Shown here: positions 35,415 to 44,645 of the stretch, piece after piece
How the letters are laid out: each line of letters begins with the position of its first letter
Numbering within the stretch: position 1 is the stretch's first letter
Assembly: GCF_006443095.1 (NCBI RefSeq)
Contig: NZ_VFWZ01000002.1
Coordinates: 186,001 to 250,000, forward strand
DNA length: 64,000 bases
Direction: 5' to 3'
From: Aquimarina algicola
GTDB taxonomy: Bacteria; Bacteroidota; Bacteroidia; Flavobacteriales; Flavobacteriaceae
Position numbers and translations under genes: made by a program
The notes under the pieces: model-generated
The model's database searches: none
The model's input: only the letters and a program-made list of their open reading frames with translations
What the model was told of the DNA's origin: nothing

Positions 35415-35966
35415 TCATAACTTCCCTTCGACTTTGATAATTTGTTTTCCTGTAAGTTTCTCTAATTCTATAATAAACGAATTCTTAAAAATTGGCCAAT
35501 TCCAAAAAACAAAACCTAAGTTGCTCAAAGCCCAAATCGGCTCAAATTTGTATTCACTTATTGAACTTGATTCTTTACAAGTAATGCATTCTAAATTAGC
35601 TGAGGTAGGGTTTTCTATCCATTGACCAAATAATTCACCCCATTCACAATGAAGGTTATTTTCACCACATTTTGGACATTCTATTTTTTCAAACGCTCCT
35701 CCATCTGCCCAAAACACTGTTCTCCCCTTCCGAATCTCTAAACCATTTGTCCATAACTCTAAAAAGTGTTCTTCTTCAGGATACTTGACAGCTAAATTCC
35801 AATGCTCTCCGGGAGCATATCCTAAATCTTTGCCTAAAACATTATCAGACTTTTTACTACTAATGATTTTTTCTTCGATTAGATAGTTTACTACCTTTTC
35901 AGCGATATTATCTAATTCATTATTTTCAACATTTTTGATAACTATATCCTGATGCCTATCTCCCAT
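35415..35966 (-). CDS. Hypothetical zinc-ribbon protein
   Basis: A 183-residue cytoplasmic protein with a C-terminal zinc ribbon: CPKCG at about residue 97-101 and CITC about 35 residues later bind one zinc ion in the usual CxxC...CxxC way. The N-terminal about 90 residues hold an acidic helical segment and a GYAPGEHWNLAVKY stretch. A short Trp-rich segment (IWALSNLGFVFWNWPIF) follows the ribbon. I recognise no named family; proteins of this layout are often cytoplasmic immunity-like proteins in Bacteroidota, which is only context. Confidence 0.65.
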   Translation of the reverse strand: MGDRHQDIVIKNVENNELDNIAEKVVNYLIEEKIISSKKSDNVLGKDLGYAPGEHWNLAVKYPEEEHFLELWTNGLEIRKGRTVFWADGGAFEKIECPKCGENNLHCEWGELFGQWIENPTSANLECITCKESSSISEYKFEPIWALSNLGFVFWNWPIFKNSFIIELEKLTGKQIIKVEGKL

Positions 35967-36057
35967 TTTATTTAAATGTTAGTTAAGATACATGTTTTGC
36001 ACAAGTTAAAGATCAGATATTAAGAATAAACTAGTTTCTAATCTTGTTGATTGTTAT

Positions 36058-36888
36058 TTATTTTTCTGAAATACTATTTAACACAAATTTTGCCATTTCA
36101 ATATTTCCAAATGTGGTGTTAGTATTAAAAATAACATTAGTTAATATTTCAGATGCTTCTTTCAAATTTCCACTTTCATTTACTGCAAGAGCTTTATTGA
36201 TAAGAAGCATTCCTTCAGTCTCAACATCAGGGTTTTGTTCAAGACCTTTTTCAATTGCGTTTAGTCTTTCTTTACCTTCTAATAAACTTGAATACTCTTT
36301 CCATGCTGGCGCAAAAGAAGGAATTTTTTGAACCAACAGTTTTATCATTTCTTCTTTTTCAGAAGCGTTATTTATCCATTCCAGAGACAAATAAGACCTA
36401 TAGAGTCCCTTTGGCAATTCTCCTGTTTTTTCTCTTTCTAGAGTATGTAAAGCTGTTTTAGAAGTATAAAATCCTTTGGGAGCTACCTCATCAGTTAAAC
36501 GATAATACTTTAGTGCATTTTCATAATCCTCTTGAAGCAAATAGGTATAGGCTAAATCATATAAAGGGTATGCCCATTTTGGAGCTTCTTTATTTGCCAG
36601 CTCTAATTTTTGTATCGCATTCTTATAATCCCCTTTTTGACCAAATTGCCTTGCTTCTTCATGTAATACTATTGCTGATCTTGAGACTCCTTCAATCCCA
36701 TAAATCGCATAATTGAAAGTTCCTGTAGAAGAAGCCAGTTCTTCTTTTGATATTTTATTTCCTTGTTTATCTGTAAATTCTATTTTCACAATTTTGTCTG
36801 ATTTAATTGTTTCTTCACTTTTCTTTGTTTTATTACAAGAGGAGAAAAAACCGAATAGTATTAGAATTATGGCTACTCTATTTTTCAT
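36058..36888 (-). CDS. TPR lipoprotein
   Basis: A 276-residue lipoprotein (FGFFSSC, lipid-anchored Cys about 18) with TPR-type helix pairs: KGDYKNAIQKLELANKEAPKWAYPLYDLAYTYLLQ and EDYENALKYYRLTDEVAPKGF are a good pair at about residues 85-145, and another set lies near 225-275. It should face the periplasm or surface and act as a protein-binding scaffold. Its start overlaps the end of the CHAP-amidase gene by 11 bp, so the two are cotranscribed and translationally coupled; a regulator, partner or immunity role toward the amidase is plausible but not shown. Confidence 0.8.
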   Translation of the reverse strand: MKNRVAIILILFGFFSSCNKTKKSEETIKSDKIVKIEFTDKQGNKISKEELASSTGTFNYAIYGIEGVSRSAIVLHEEARQFGQKGDYKNAIQKLELANKEAPKWAYPLYDLAYTYLLQEDYENALKYYRLTDEVAPKGFYTSKTALHTLEREKTGELPKGLYRSYLSLEWINNASEKEEMIKLLVQKIPSFAPAWKEYSSLLEGKERLNAIEKGLEQNPDVETEGMLLINKALAVNESGNLKEASEILTNVIFNTNTTFGNIEMAKFVLNSISEK

Positions 36889-37477
36889 TTGATTGTTTTC
36901 TTAACCATCCTAAAACTCTATCGTCATTAATTTTCCATGTATCGTCTTTCGTTTTGATAAGCTCAAACGTTTCTCGTGATGGAGAAAAAGGTCCGGGATT
37001 CTGTTGTATGATTTCAATTTTGCGATCAGTAACCTTTGCTATTATAGCTACATGCCCGTATGTATTTAAAATAGTACCACTCATTACAATCAAATCACTT
37101 TCTCTTGGTTTAGATCCACTTGGATTAGAATATTGAGTCAAATCCCGTTTTGTATTTATTTCTCCATCACCAAAATTTTTGTCATAAAAACTTTTCGCAT
37201 GACCATAACTGTCTGGCATTTTATGATTGTAATACTCAAAATAATATCGTTTTACAAATTCAACACATTGGTATTCGAGTCCAAGATTATAGCCATCTTT
37301 TGTGTTTCGTTGTACTACATTATCAACCCCGCCATTATAATATACGGCAACTCCATTAAGGCTATCAATTTTTTGTCCTACTTCATAATCAGAATTAAAA
37401 TTCACTCTTTTCAATCCTTTATATACAAGGAAAGCGATTGTAATAACACCTATTATAATTAAGGTTTTTTTTATCAT
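36878..37477 (-). CDS. CHAP-domain peptidoglycan amidase, membrane-anchored
   Basis: A 199-residue protein with one N-terminal transmembrane helix (about 4-20) followed by a CHAP domain (about 45-190). The catalytic Cys is in LEYQCVEFVKRYY and the His in NTYGHVAIIAKV; an Asn/Glu-type third residue follows in IEIIQQN. CHAP enzymes are NlpC/P60-type amidases that cut peptidoglycan or act on glutathionylspermidine. The N-terminal anchor suggests cell-wall remodelling from the inner membrane. Gene order CHAP then TPR lipoprotein (11-bp overlap) hints at an enzyme and its controlling partner. The gap 37478-37813 upstream contains a promoter for the divergent gene and otherwise nothing I can read. 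Confidence 0.85.
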   Translation of the reverse strand: MIKKTLIIIGVITIAFLVYKGLKRVNFNSDYEVGQKIDSLNGVAVYYNGGVDNVVQRNTKDGYNLGLEYQCVEFVKRYYFEYYNHKMPDSYGHAKSFYDKNFGDGEINTKRDLTQYSNPSGSKPRESDLIVMSGTILNTYGHVAIIAKVTDRKIEIIQQNPGPFSPSRETFELIKTKDDTWKINDDRVLGWLRKQSNEK

Positions 37478-37801
37478 ATTTTATAAATGTAAGTGGGTTG
37501 TGTACAAAAGAGCTATATACCAATCATCAATAAAGCCTTTTCTATTAATATTTAAGATATTCATTCTGCTACTTGTTTTAGCTATTAAAATTTCATGATA
37601 TCTCTTATAGTACTTGAAGATAAAAGTAATTATTTTTTACCTTTTGCTAGATTTGACTTCTTTAATAAAGATAAAATAGCGTGGTATGTATGGGTGTCGA
37701 GTTAGAAAAACTATATGTTTTTTCATTATATATTGTTATTTTTTTTGTGTTTGCTCTTTAAAAATGAAATAATTCGTCATTTCTGTATTGTATACGAGTA
37801 G

Positions 37802-37809
37802 TATATTTG
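37802..37809 (+). promoter_or_regulatory. -7 box adjacent to the AraC regulator start codon
   Basis: TATATTTG is a perfect TAnnTTTG box ending 4 bp before the ATG at 37814. The transcript would start at or within a base or two of the ATG. No good -33 TTTG is visible 17-23 bp upstream, so it may need an activator. Confidence 0.45.
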
Positions 37810-37813
37810 TAAT

Positions 37814-38338
37814 ATGAGAGCAACAAAAAATGTTATTGAGCATCTTAAAGCAAACATGTATCAACCGGTAAAAGTTGATGAACTGGCTGATATTGCTTGT
37901 CTCTCAAAAGTTCAATTATATAGGGTGTTTACATCCGAAATAGGAGTAACTCCTATTCAATATCATGAGCTATTACGTATAAAAAAGGGTATAGAATTAC
38001 TTCAGTCTGATATTCAAATCCGGCAAGTTGCTTATCAATTGGGGTATGAAAATTATGAAACATTCAGCCGAGCATTTAAAAAAATAGTTACACTAGCCCC
38101 CAGCGATTTACAGAGCGTATATTTTCAATTTATTGAGCAGGCTAACCCTAACTGTGCTCTTATTATAAAGGAACAAGCATCATTGATACAAATCGACAAT
38201 TTGATCAACGAATCTTTTGGAGATAAACGATATGATTTAGATGTAGAAATTTACAGATTGAATTTTCAGACTAAAAAAAAGTGGGATCTTCTTCGCGACC
38301 TACAATCAGAAAATGCTCTAAAAAGAATTAAAAGGTAA
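37814..38338 (+). CDS. AraC-family regulator
   Basis: A 174-residue protein whose first about 100 residues are an AraC-type double HTH: PVKVDELADIACLSKVQLYRVFTSEIGVTPIQYHELLRIKKGIELLQ and QIRQVAYQLGYENYETFSRAFKKIVTLAPSDL. Unlike most AraC proteins the DNA-binding domain is N-terminal, and the about 70-residue tail has no recognisable sensor fold. It is 19 bp upstream of an alpha/beta hydrolase gene on the same strand, probably cotranscribed and regulating it. Starting at the first ATG leaves the full first HTH intact. Confidence 0.9.
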   Translation: MRATKNVIEHLKANMYQPVKVDELADIACLSKVQLYRVFTSEIGVTPIQYHELLRIKKGIELLQSDIQIRQVAYQLGYENYETFSRAFKKIVTLAPSDLQSVYFQFIEQANPNCALIIKEQASLIQIDNLINESFGDKRYDLDVEIYRLNFQTKKKWDLLRDLQSENALKRIKR

Positions 38339-38357
38339 ATAATAAAATCATTTATTT

Positions 38358-39272
38358 ATGAAAACAATAACTTCAGCTCATACTGAAGACAGGACTAGTA
38401 TGTCTATTCGTCTGAGCGATAATCGAATATTAAGCTACTCGACTTATGGCCCCGAAGATGGGATACCATTTATCGTTTTTCATGGATCACCGGGTTCTCG
38501 CATCTCTGCAGAAAATGATTTGTGCTATCAACTGGGAATAAAAATGATTTATCCGGAGAGACCAGGATATGGGAACTCTTCACCAAATCCAAAAGCTTCT
38601 TTTCTAAGTTGGGCTACTGATATCAATGAGTTTTTGAATCACTTACAACTTGAAAAAACAGCTTTGGGAGGAGTATCAGGGGGAGGTCCATATGCAATGG
38701 CTTGTGCTGCGCAATACCCTCACCGATTTACATCTTTATCACTAATAAGCAGTGCAGCTCCACAAGATCTACCCGGGTATAAGAATCAGATGGCAATATC
38801 TAATAAACTGGGATACTTACTTAATAAGTACACTCCTTTTTTAATTAGATCGATTAGTAAAAGTTTTGCAAGAGGGCTTAAGAATAATCCTGAAAGAACG
38901 TTTAATCAAGTTTTTAAACAACTATGCGAGGCAGATAAAAATATTATTTGTCTAATGAAAAAGTCTGAAGCTTTTCAAATAGCAGTGGATCACTTGCAAG
39001 AAGCATTTTCTAATGGTGTAGAAGGACATGTCACTGATATGAAGATTTTTTCTAGAAAATGGAATATCCCTTACCAAGAAATTACTTGCCTTATACATAT
39101 TTGGCATGGTGAAGACGATACGCTCGCTCCAATTCTGGGTGCAAAAGAACTTGCAAATCTCTTACCAAACGCAAAACCTAATTATATTAAGAATGCCGGA
39201 CATCTATTAACCGAAGACTCAAAAATATTGAGTCAAATTCTATCCAAAGTAAAGGAATCTTATTTCTTATAA
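38358..39272 (+). CDS. Alpha/beta-hydrolase
   Basis: A 304-residue alpha/beta-hydrolase. The oxyanion-hole HGSPGSR motif (about 42-48), the nucleophile elbow GVSGGG with S107, the acid in HGEDDTLAPI and the catalytic His in NAGHLL are all visible and in order, so it should be active. There is no signal peptide, so it is cytoplasmic. Substrate could be an ester, epoxide or quorum-type lactone; sequence does not tell. It is the second gene behind the AraC regulator and probably its main target. Confidence 0.88.
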   Translation: MKTITSAHTEDRTSMSIRLSDNRILSYSTYGPEDGIPFIVFHGSPGSRISAENDLCYQLGIKMIYPERPGYGNSSPNPKASFLSWATDINEFLNHLQLEKTALGGVSGGGPYAMACAAQYPHRFTSLSLISSAAPQDLPGYKNQMAISNKLGYLLNKYTPFLIRSISKSFARGLKNNPERTFNQVFKQLCEADKNIICLMKKSEAFQIAVDHLQEAFSNGVEGHVTDMKIFSRKWNIPYQEITCLIHIWHGEDDTLAPILGAKELANLLPNAKPNYIKNAGHLLTEDSKILSQILSKVKESYFL

Positions 39273-39330
39273 CAATATCAAATAAAGACTTTGCATTCAA
39301 TCTCAATAATTCATTACAAAATCATCGGCT

Positions 39331-39945
39331 CTATAATTCTTCTACTCTGTTTTTTCCTAAAAGTATAAATCCAATGGAAACACCAAAATAACTATTATCG
39401 ACCGTTCCAATTATTTGATCATCTGGTATTTTGATATCTGCTTTTGGAATAAAATCATACTCTAATCCAAATCTTGTATTTCCTAATTCGAACCCAGCTC
39501 TTAACAAGAAACCTAGTTGATTATTAACACTCCCATTTACAATATCTGAAGAATTATTACGGTTGGAAATATCTATGTCATTGAATATATAATATCCGAT
39601 ACCCGATCCTACATAAGGACGAAAATGATTGTCATTTAAATAATAATCAAAGGTGGGTACAAATGAAATAACGGCATTATCATCTAAATCATCAATAAAA
39701 AATCCAGAGCTATCATCAATTTCAAATTTTTGAGGATTTATTGCAATTCCAAATCTTAATCCAATAGTTGTATTTGCTGAACTTTTAATTTTAGGTTCAA
39801 TATTGAGTAGTAATCCTAAATTATCAGAATCTGTTTCTAAAAGAATACCCGGCTCTATTCTTAACTTTATACTACTCTTCTCTTGAGCTTCTAAGCCAAA
39901 AAAACAGGATATAAAAACTATAATGAGTAATTTTTTCTTTGGCAT
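39331..39945 (-). CDS. Outer-membrane beta-barrel protein
   Basis: A 204-residue exported protein: signal peptide (MPKKKLLIIVFISCFFGLEAQ, about 1-21), then an eight-strand-type barrel with alternating strands (TIGLRFGIAIN, ISFVPTFDYYL, FRPYVGSGIGYYIF, QLGFLLRAGFELGNTRFGLEYDF, NSYFGVSIGFIL). The GLY- and aromatic-rich strands match the OMP_b-brl family common in Bacteroidota. The upstream part of the open frame (to 39993) was left out because the ATG at 39945 gives a normal signal. Likely a small outer-membrane protein of unknown role; it is convergent with the hydrolase gene. Confidence 0.8.
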   Translation of the reverse strand: MPKKKLLIIVFISCFFGLEAQEKSSIKLRIEPGILLETDSDNLGLLLNIEPKIKSSANTTIGLRFGIAINPQKFEIDDSSGFFIDDLDDNAVISFVPTFDYYLNDNHFRPYVGSGIGYYIFNDIDISNRNNSSDIVNGSVNNQLGFLLRAGFELGNTRFGLEYDFIPKADIKIPDDQIIGTVDNSYFGVSIGFILLGKNRVEEL

Positions 39946-40057
39946 AATTTGATCTTTTATGAAAGCATAACATAAAAACCTTTGTTGAATCAAATTATTA
40001 TATAAACTCTAATCAAAAGTGATTAGCTAAGTTTTAATTATGCTATTAGATACTATT

Positions 40058-40537
40058 TTAATTTATTTGAATAGCTTTCACCAAATTATCATAGTTTTTT
40101 AAGTCTTGATTGCCAAAATTTGGAAGCACAAGAATTGCAGGTCTATGTTTTTTACCGGTATTCTCATATATCTCTATTGTAAAGTTTCCTTTTTGATTTG
40201 GGTTCCATCCTTGAAGTATAGCATCTTCTATAATTTGTGATATTAATTTTGGTTTAATTTGTGCGAACTGTTCTGGTCCTAAAAAACCATCTACGCACAA
40301 TCCAAAGTATTTTACTATAATTTTTGATTTAGGAACATCATATAATTCTATAGGGATATTAAAAACAATATCTGCAACACTACCTAATCCATATTTTTCA
40401 GCAACTTTTATATACTCCTCAGACAAAACCTCATTTTCAACTCTATAATCAGAAATTCGCCTAAATCGAGAAACTCTCCAACGATAATCAGAGTTATTGA
40501 CTGTTATTTTTCTAGATCCTTTTTTTTGAATACTCAT
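40058..40537 (-). CDS. Hypothetical cytoplasmic protein
   Basis: A 159-residue basic protein with no export signal. It starts with a very basic segment (MSIQKKGSRKITVNNSDYRWRVSRFRRIS), then an alpha/beta core with a KSKIIVKYFGLCVDGFLGPEQFAQIKP segment. I recognise no family. Related short proteins of this type occur in Bacteroidota near immunity-like genes, but nothing certain can be said. It is separated from its neighbours by more than 110 bp on each side and is probably transcribed alone. Confidence 0.6.
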   Translation of the reverse strand: MSIQKKGSRKITVNNSDYRWRVSRFRRISDYRVENEVLSEEYIKVAEKYGLGSVADIVFNIPIELYDVPKSKIIVKYFGLCVDGFLGPEQFAQIKPKLISQIIEDAILQGWNPNQKGNFTIEIYENTGKKHRPAILVLPNFGNQDLKNYDNLVKAIQIN

Positions 40538-40666
40538 TTTATGACTTCTAATGGTTTTGTATATGAAAGATAGTATTTAGTTGAATAAAAGGATACTATT
40601 TTTTCAGGAGCTACAAAATGTAAAGTTTTTATATCTCGCTTTTAACTTTTATAATAAATTGATTAA

Positions 40667-41827
40667 TTATTCTTCTACAATTATTCTTACTTTATCTTCT
40701 GTTTCATTTGAAAATTGATCTACACCTTTGAATATCAAATCAAATTCACCACTCTTATTTGGATGCATTGTCAACATCATTTTTTGGCTATCAAATTTTG
40801 CCCATTCAAACTTTTTATGATCAAAACTAATCTTTAATTTTTGATCATCTATATCTTTAAAATAATTCGTCGGTATAGAAATTTTAGTTTCTTCTTTAAC
40901 CTTAATTCTTATTTCAGAAATCGGATGAAAAACAAAAGGCTTAAAGACTTTTGTTGTGTTCACCCAGTAAATATCGGATTCAGCCAAACCCTTATCATCA
41001 AATGAAAGTTTAGTAAAAAACAAAAACTTGTGATCCTTAGATACAAATGGTCGCCTTTCCCAATCGGTAGAATTAATTGTAGAATCTAATACAATCGGCT
41101 CTCCCCATTTTTTATTGTGATCTCGATAACTGATATATAAATCCGGGCCATTTTTATCCGTCGCATACCTGCTAAAAATTATGTAATCCTCGTCAGGAGA
41201 GACAAAAATACTTTCTTCATCTCTTACCGAACTCACCATATCTATACGTTCAACGTTTGTATATTTTCCGTTTTTTGGTGATGAAAAATATAAATCTGCC
41301 AATCCACTCTCACCTCTATTAGATGAAAAATAAATGGTATTATCCAAAGTCATACAGGCCGTAGATTCTCTTGTTGATGTACTTATCGGACTATTCAACT
41401 TTACAGGTTGTCCCCAAAAATCATTAGTCTTTTTTAGCATCCAGATATCTGTTACGCTATTATTTGCAACAGACTTGCTTTGTGTATATAAAATAGATCT
41501 CCCGCCAGGTGAAAAATAAGGAAGATATACACTTTTACTTTTTAATGGCTCAAAAATATCCGGTTCAGTCCATTGATTAGTATTCTTTTTAGAATAATAA
41601 ATTTTTCCACTAAAATCATCTTTATCTAAAACTCCAAATACTAATTCTTGTATATCCGGTGTAAATGAAATCCCATGTTCAAACCGACCTTTTATTGAAA
41701 TACTATTTTCTCCAAATACCACAGGAGTAGTTTGAGGAATTGCTTGACCAAAATAATCAATAGTTTCAGTTTTTGTATTACAACTTATCAGTCCGAGAGC
41801 AACTATAAAATGAAAAAATATTTTCAT
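40667..41827 (-). CDS. PD40/WD40-like beta-propeller lipoprotein
   Basis: A 386-residue lipoprotein (ALGLISC, Cys about 16) with PD40-type propeller repeats. Repeated segments include SVYLPYFSPGGRSILYTQS, ACMTLDNTIYFSSNRGESGLADLYFSSP, ESIFVSPDEDYIIFSRYATDKNGPDLYISYRD and RRPFVSKDHKFLFFTKLSFDDKGLAESDIYWV, all with the [SP]PDG.yI[IYF]-type core of WD40-like TolB relatives. A C-terminal Ig-like domain follows (about 300-386). Such lipoproteins bind other proteins at the outer membrane. Partner unknown. Confidence 0.85.
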   Translation of the reverse strand: MKIFFHFIVALGLISCNTKTETIDYFGQAIPQTTPVVFGENSISIKGRFEHGISFTPDIQELVFGVLDKDDFSGKIYYSKKNTNQWTEPDIFEPLKSKSVYLPYFSPGGRSILYTQSKSVANNSVTDIWMLKKTNDFWGQPVKLNSPISTSTRESTACMTLDNTIYFSSNRGESGLADLYFSSPKNGKYTNVERIDMVSSVRDEESIFVSPDEDYIIFSRYATDKNGPDLYISYRDHNKKWGEPIVLDSTINSTDWERRPFVSKDHKFLFFTKLSFDDKGLAESDIYWVNTTKVFKPFVFHPISEIRIKVKEETKISIPTNYFKDIDDQKLKISFDHKKFEWAKFDSQKMMLTMHPNKSGEFDLIFKGVDQFSNETEDKVRIIVEE

Positions 41828-41907
41828 GATGTTTTTTTATTGTCTACATAGTATGTTTATGATACTCAATGTTTATTATAGGTGTCAAAGTATAGAAAAA
41901 TGTTACT

Positions 41908-42360
41908 TTACTTTTCTTTTTTTAAGATTCCAATCAAACAATTTATACACAAAAATAGTTGACCAAACACTACAATAATTACTGACATAGCTATTACAAA
42001 ATTAGCCGTTATCACACTATCAAAATAAGAGTGATCATGAGTAGAAATATATGTACCATTCTCAAATATTGAATTTGAAAATGTGATAAGTAATATCCCT
42101 CCAATCGTTAGAATGGTGTGAATCATTGTCATCCATTTGTTTGTTTTACGATTAAAACTAAGTAAAACCCAATATATAAAACCAATAAAAGCAAATATTG
42201 AGGAAACAAATATTCCTAAATGGAAATAAGCTATTACAAAGTACATATCATGTATATTTATACTAATAGTGGAATCACTATCTCGAAAACAGAAAAATAG
42301 TATCACTGGAATTAAAAACCAAAATATTTGATAAGTTTTCTCTGACAGTATCTTCATCAA
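41908..42360 (-). CDS. Small membrane protein resembling part of cytochrome c oxidase subunit I
   Basis: A 150-residue protein with four transmembrane helices (about 10-28, 40-70, 78-98, 115-145). The second helix reads IHDMYFVIAYFHLGIFVSS, then IFAFIGFIYW, which follows the helix-X pattern of heme-copper oxidase subunit I ([24 protein letters not shown]) closely. In the enzyme, AHFH carries the heme a3 and heme a ligands; here it is AYFH, so the a3-type His is a Tyr while the second His is kept. At a quarter of the normal length it cannot be an oxidase. It may be a heme-binding derivative or an unrelated membrane protein that converged; the likeness is striking but unproven. Confidence 0.7.
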   Translation of the reverse strand: MMKILSEKTYQIFWFLIPVILFFCFRDSDSTISINIHDMYFVIAYFHLGIFVSSIFAFIGFIYWVLLSFNRKTNKWMTMIHTILTIGGILLITFSNSIFENGTYISTHDHSYFDSVITANFVIAMSVIIVVFGQLFLCINCLIGILKKEK

Positions 42361-42529
42361 TTTTTAGTAAAGGGTTATTTATATTTTATGATTTAATTTA
42401 TCTGCTTGTTTAAAAAATCAAATACAACTTTTCAATTGTATTGCTATACAATAAAAGTATATACTTTAGAGATTAATTAGTAGTATGCTAAAAGTAATTA
42501 TCATCTAAGTACCATTCTATAATTACAAT

Positions 42530-43549
42530 TTAACAATCAAACTGAATCGCAACTTCGGCTGCTTTTTTAATGATTTCTTCTTTATTTGCTATAGAAGATA
42601 AGTATACTATGACTCTTTCTTCTTCATAATGTCTGTTTGCCTCAAAGATAAAGTCTAATCTACCATCTGAGTCAAGGTCTCCTACAAAAAGTAGTTCTAC
42701 AAAAGTGTCATTAAACGTTGTTTCTTCTAAAAACAAAGACTCTATATTATTATTTATAGAGATGTAGAGTCTGTAGTTTTCTACCTCGCAATATCGTTCT
42801 AAACCATTGTCTGTATGAACGTTTTCTGATGAAATGATATCACCTTCGGCTCTGATCTTATATTGTATATTATGATACTGAAAAGATGTTTGTTCCAGAG
42901 GACATATTTTATTTTTATCAAAGTTAATAGATGTTATTTCTCCGGATTTTAAGTTCGTATCATTAATAAAAAGTAAAGTTTTGTTTTTTGCTTCAATGAT
43001 CTTGGTAGAATCTCCAGAACAAGGAGAATACCCTCTTTTGATTGTATAATTGGCTTTATCCAGATAATATTTCCCTTCTTTTTGATAAAGTGCTAACCAG
43101 TTTTTGTCTATTTTATCTGCTGGGTTTTTATCTTCCCAATCACGATATTCAAAAGGTAAAAGTATTTCAGCAGTATTGTTATGTTTTAGGTCTTCATTAG
43201 CATTGTCGTCATCTTTATCGTTTGATAAATACCCATCAAAAATGTATACGGTCTTATTATCCACTATAATTCCTACCCATTCTCCTTTTTTGAGATCATT
43301 ATTATCATTAATCGTTTCAACAATATTAGTATGTTCTGTTACTACTACCTTTTTCCCATATTCTAATTTGCCAATGATTTCGCCTTTTGGTTGTTTTCTA
43401 TAATTTAATCCAGATTTAGCTGTCACAAATTTTTCTTCTAATTTTTGAATTGTTTTTTCAGAATTACCAGTATTAAAAGCGTCTTTTGTTGTTTCATTTT
43501 TACAACTAAAAAATTGAATCATCAGAATAACACAAATTATTTTTTTCAT
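42530..43549 (-). CDS. SH3-domain lipoprotein
   Basis: A 339-residue lipoprotein (MIQFFSC, Cys about 16) with a bacterial SH3 domain at about 40-105 (FVTAKSGLNYRKQPKGEIIGKLEYGKKVVV is the usual SH3b opening). The remainder (about 120-339) is beta-rich; its end contains a DLDSDGRLDFIFEA segment with the FG-GAP/EF-like DxDxDG pattern. Bacterial SH3 domains in such proteins usually bind peptidoglycan or protein partners. It is 53 bp downstream of the 43602 gene on the same strand and could be cotranscribed. Confidence 0.8.
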   Translation of the reverse strand: MKKIICVILMIQFFSCKNETTKDAFNTGNSEKTIQKLEEKFVTAKSGLNYRKQPKGEIIGKLEYGKKVVVTEHTNIVETINDNNDLKKGEWVGIIVDNKTVYIFDGYLSNDKDDDNANEDLKHNNTAEILLPFEYRDWEDKNPADKIDKNWLALYQKEGKYYLDKANYTIKRGYSPCSGDSTKIIEAKNKTLLFINDTNLKSGEITSINFDKNKICPLEQTSFQYHNIQYKIRAEGDIISSENVHTDNGLERYCEVENYRLYISINNNIESLFLEETTFNDTFVELLFVGDLDSDGRLDFIFEANRHYEEERVIVYLSSIANKEEIIKKAAEVAIQFDC

Positions 43550-43601
43550 AATTATGGTTGGTAATTAATAAACGATATGAGATCTTGTATAAAACTTGTT
43601 T

Positions 43602-44603
43602 TTAAAAAAATTCTTTTTTCTGCTTTTCTGTAATAACAAAATTTTCATTTTGAGATATCTCGCATTTTTTAAATTTGATTTTGCTTTTATCATCAATATC
43701 TATAAAGGGGGCTTCATCTATACTAGAATTTGAAAAAATTTTTGTCTCTATTACCTCAACATCGCTCTCAATAATATAAAATATACTTGGACCATCCCAA
43801 TACTCTGCATCAGCATCTAAATGGTTTGAGTGAATATTACTTTTTATAACTTTTACATTCTTACTATTTTCAAAACTAACCCCTCTTTTATTACAATTAA
43901 ACACTTCTGTTTTTACAATCGCTATGTTATTTACATTTTTGGTATAGATCCCTTCTGTACCACTTCCATTCAATCCACATGTATCGATTATAATATTTCT
44001 ACTATCATAAAATGTTATTACAGGAGCAAATTCACCACATCCTCCATCTGTTTCAGGTCTGTGAAATATATTTAAATTTTGCAGCTTAAAATTCACCAAA
44101 GAGTCGAACCTAATTACTTCGTCGTCGGGCTGATTCAAAATAATATTTGCAGAAGTATTAGTCGTAATGGTAAGATTATGTGCTTTTTTTATAACCAGTA
44201 CAATATCATTTTCGATAAAGCCTTTGAAACCATCTTTACTCAATGACTCTTTAGTATCTACCGAAGATGTATAAGTGCCCATTATATCATAAAATTCATT
44301 TTCATATTTTGGAGAAAACCATCCTTTTTCTGAAGAATTATTAAAGAACTTACTCGTATCTGTTACTACATTTTTTAATTCTTCTTTAATATGTATATCG
44401 TTTTCTATAATAATCTTTCTATCATTTCCCAAAGCTTCTAAAAATTCTTTCAAATTTGAAACATTGTATTCTTTTTGTGTTTTCTTTATAGACTCTTCTT
44501 CTATTTTGATAGGGTTAGTATCTATATCAGCCTTGCCTATTGATGCCCAACTAATAATTAGGAGCACTAGTATACAAAAGCTTTTCTTCAAATTACTTTT
44601 CAT
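43602..44603 (-). CDS. Secreted right-handed parallel beta-helix protein
   Basis: A 333-residue protein with a signal peptide (about 1-25, ends GKADI). Residues about 150-330 carry repeated beta-helix coils: NLTITTNTSANIILN, RNIIIDTCGLNGSGTEGIYTKNVNNIAIVKTEVFNCNKRGVSFENSKNVKVIKSNIHSNHLDADA, SDVEVIETKIFSNSS. This is the fold of pectate lyases and related polysaccharide-active or binding proteins, though no catalytic triad is visible, so a binding role is just as likely. It precedes the SH3-domain lipoprotein gene on the same strand. Confidence 0.8.
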   Translation of the reverse strand: MKSNLKKSFCILVLLIISWASIGKADIDTNPIKIEEESIKKTQKEYNVSNLKEFLEALGNDRKIIIENDIHIKEELKNVVTDTSKFFNNSSEKGWFSPKYENEFYDIMGTYTSSVDTKESLSKDGFKGFIENDIVLVIKKAHNLTITTNTSANIILNQPDDEVIRFDSLVNFKLQNLNIFHRPETDGGCGEFAPVITFYDSRNIIIDTCGLNGSGTEGIYTKNVNNIAIVKTEVFNCNKRGVSFENSKNVKVIKSNIHSNHLDADAEYWDGPSIFYIIESDVEVIETKIFSNSSIDEAPFIDIDDKSKIKFKKCEISQNENFVITEKQKKEFF

Positions 44604-44645
44604 TTTTAATTATAAGAGTTTGTTTAAAAAATTGTCTATAGTTTT

